The notes under the pieces are model-generated. The model saw only the letters and a program-made list of their open reading frames with translations. It was not told the origin of the DNA and did no database searches. Shown here piece by piece: positions 63,925-64,000 of a DNA stretch of 64,000 bases. The stretch lies in NCBI GenBank assembly GCA_903926465.1, contig CAIYJE010000035.1, forward strand, positions 52,950 to 116,949. The letters are read 5' to 3'. Numbering within the stretch: position 1 is the stretch's first letter; every line of letters starts with the position of its first letter. Source of the stretch: an uncultured Planctomycetales bacterium. GTDB lineage: Bacteria; Planctomycetota; Planctomycetia; Isosphaerales; Isosphaeraceae. The position numbers and the translations under genes are program-made.

Positions 63925-64000
63925 ATGGCACCACTGGGTACGGACACCCATGATCTGACTTCTCTGCTGGACATTCTTGGTCCGCAGATGACCGCTGAAC
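63925..64000 (+). CDS. possible gene start, cut by window edge
   Basis: From ATG at 63925 the plus strand is open for 25 codons to the window edge: MAPLGTDTHDLTSLLDILGP QMTAE. No clear ribosome site; the composition (THDLTSLLDIL) is compatible with a helical N-terminus. No family can be given. Confidence 0.25.
   Translation, partial: MAPLGTDTHDLTSLLDILGPQMTAE

Overview
The window looks like a chromosomal piece of a planctomycete (Planctomycetota, probably class Planctomycetia). The evidence is two PSD1/DUF1549/DUF1553 plus DUF1501 gene pairs, a DUF1559-type prepilin, Tat signals on many secreted enzymes, a formylglycine-generating enzyme with both catalytic cysteines, the futalosine-type menaquinone gene mqnE together with ubiE/ubiA-type genes, and a moderately high GC content. 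Many neighbouring genes overlap by an ATGA or GTGA tetranucleotide, so translational coupling seems to be the rule. I assign no genus.

Layout. 0-5.5 kb (minus): a pseudopilin/type II secretion-like operon with three tandem GspF-type proteins, GspI-, GspJ- and PilX-like minor pseudopilins and a DUF1559 prepilin cut by the window edge. 5.8-8.3 kb (plus): a Tat-exported M2 (ACE-like) peptidase and a DUF4188 protein, followed by about 0.8 kb of repeats. 9.2-14.6 kb (minus): PSD1, DUF1501 and the GspE ATPase in one tight operon. 14.9-21 kb: DUF3467 protein, MqnE, FGE, an esterase/beta-propeller fusion and a YCF48-like photosystem-assembly-type propeller. 21.6-30.4 kb (plus): a type I restriction-modification operon in the order hsdM-rhuM-hsdS-reverse transcriptase-hsdR; this is the strongest candidate for an unusual system. 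30.7-38.2 kb: a small zinc-ribbon protein, an SPFH protein, a Tat-exported sugar-isomerase-like TIM barrel, and a second DUF1501/PSD1 pair. 38.3-44.4 kb: a partly decayed glycan locus with a frameshifted methyltransferase, two GT4 enzymes, a truncated GT9, a frameshifted acyl carrier protein and a GT39-type membrane enzyme.

44.7-54.3 kb: a complete trans-4-hydroxy-L-proline catabolic operon (4-hydroxyproline epimerase, three-part D-hydroxyproline dehydrogenase, Pyr4H2C deaminase, alpha-ketoglutarate semialdehyde dehydrogenase). It sits directly behind a secreted DPP4-like S9 peptidase and is divergent from a PAS-AraC regulator, which suggests use of collagen-like peptides. 55-60.4 kb: a TylF-like methyltransferase, then a five-gene coupled operon of PqqD-like protein, HprK-like kinase, two GT2 enzymes and an NTP_transf_5 protein, with a possible small peptide ORF just upstream. 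60.5-63 kb: trypsin-like protease, UbiA-type prenyltransferase and UbiE methyltransferase, which together with mqnE at 15.4 kb fit menaquinone synthesis. The right edge has a discoidin-like fragment and the possible start of another gene.

The intergenic regions hold at least three palindromic dispersed repeat families with two copies each, and a fourth short motif with four copies. I saw no tRNA, rRNA or CRISPR array and no recognisable transposase or integrase.
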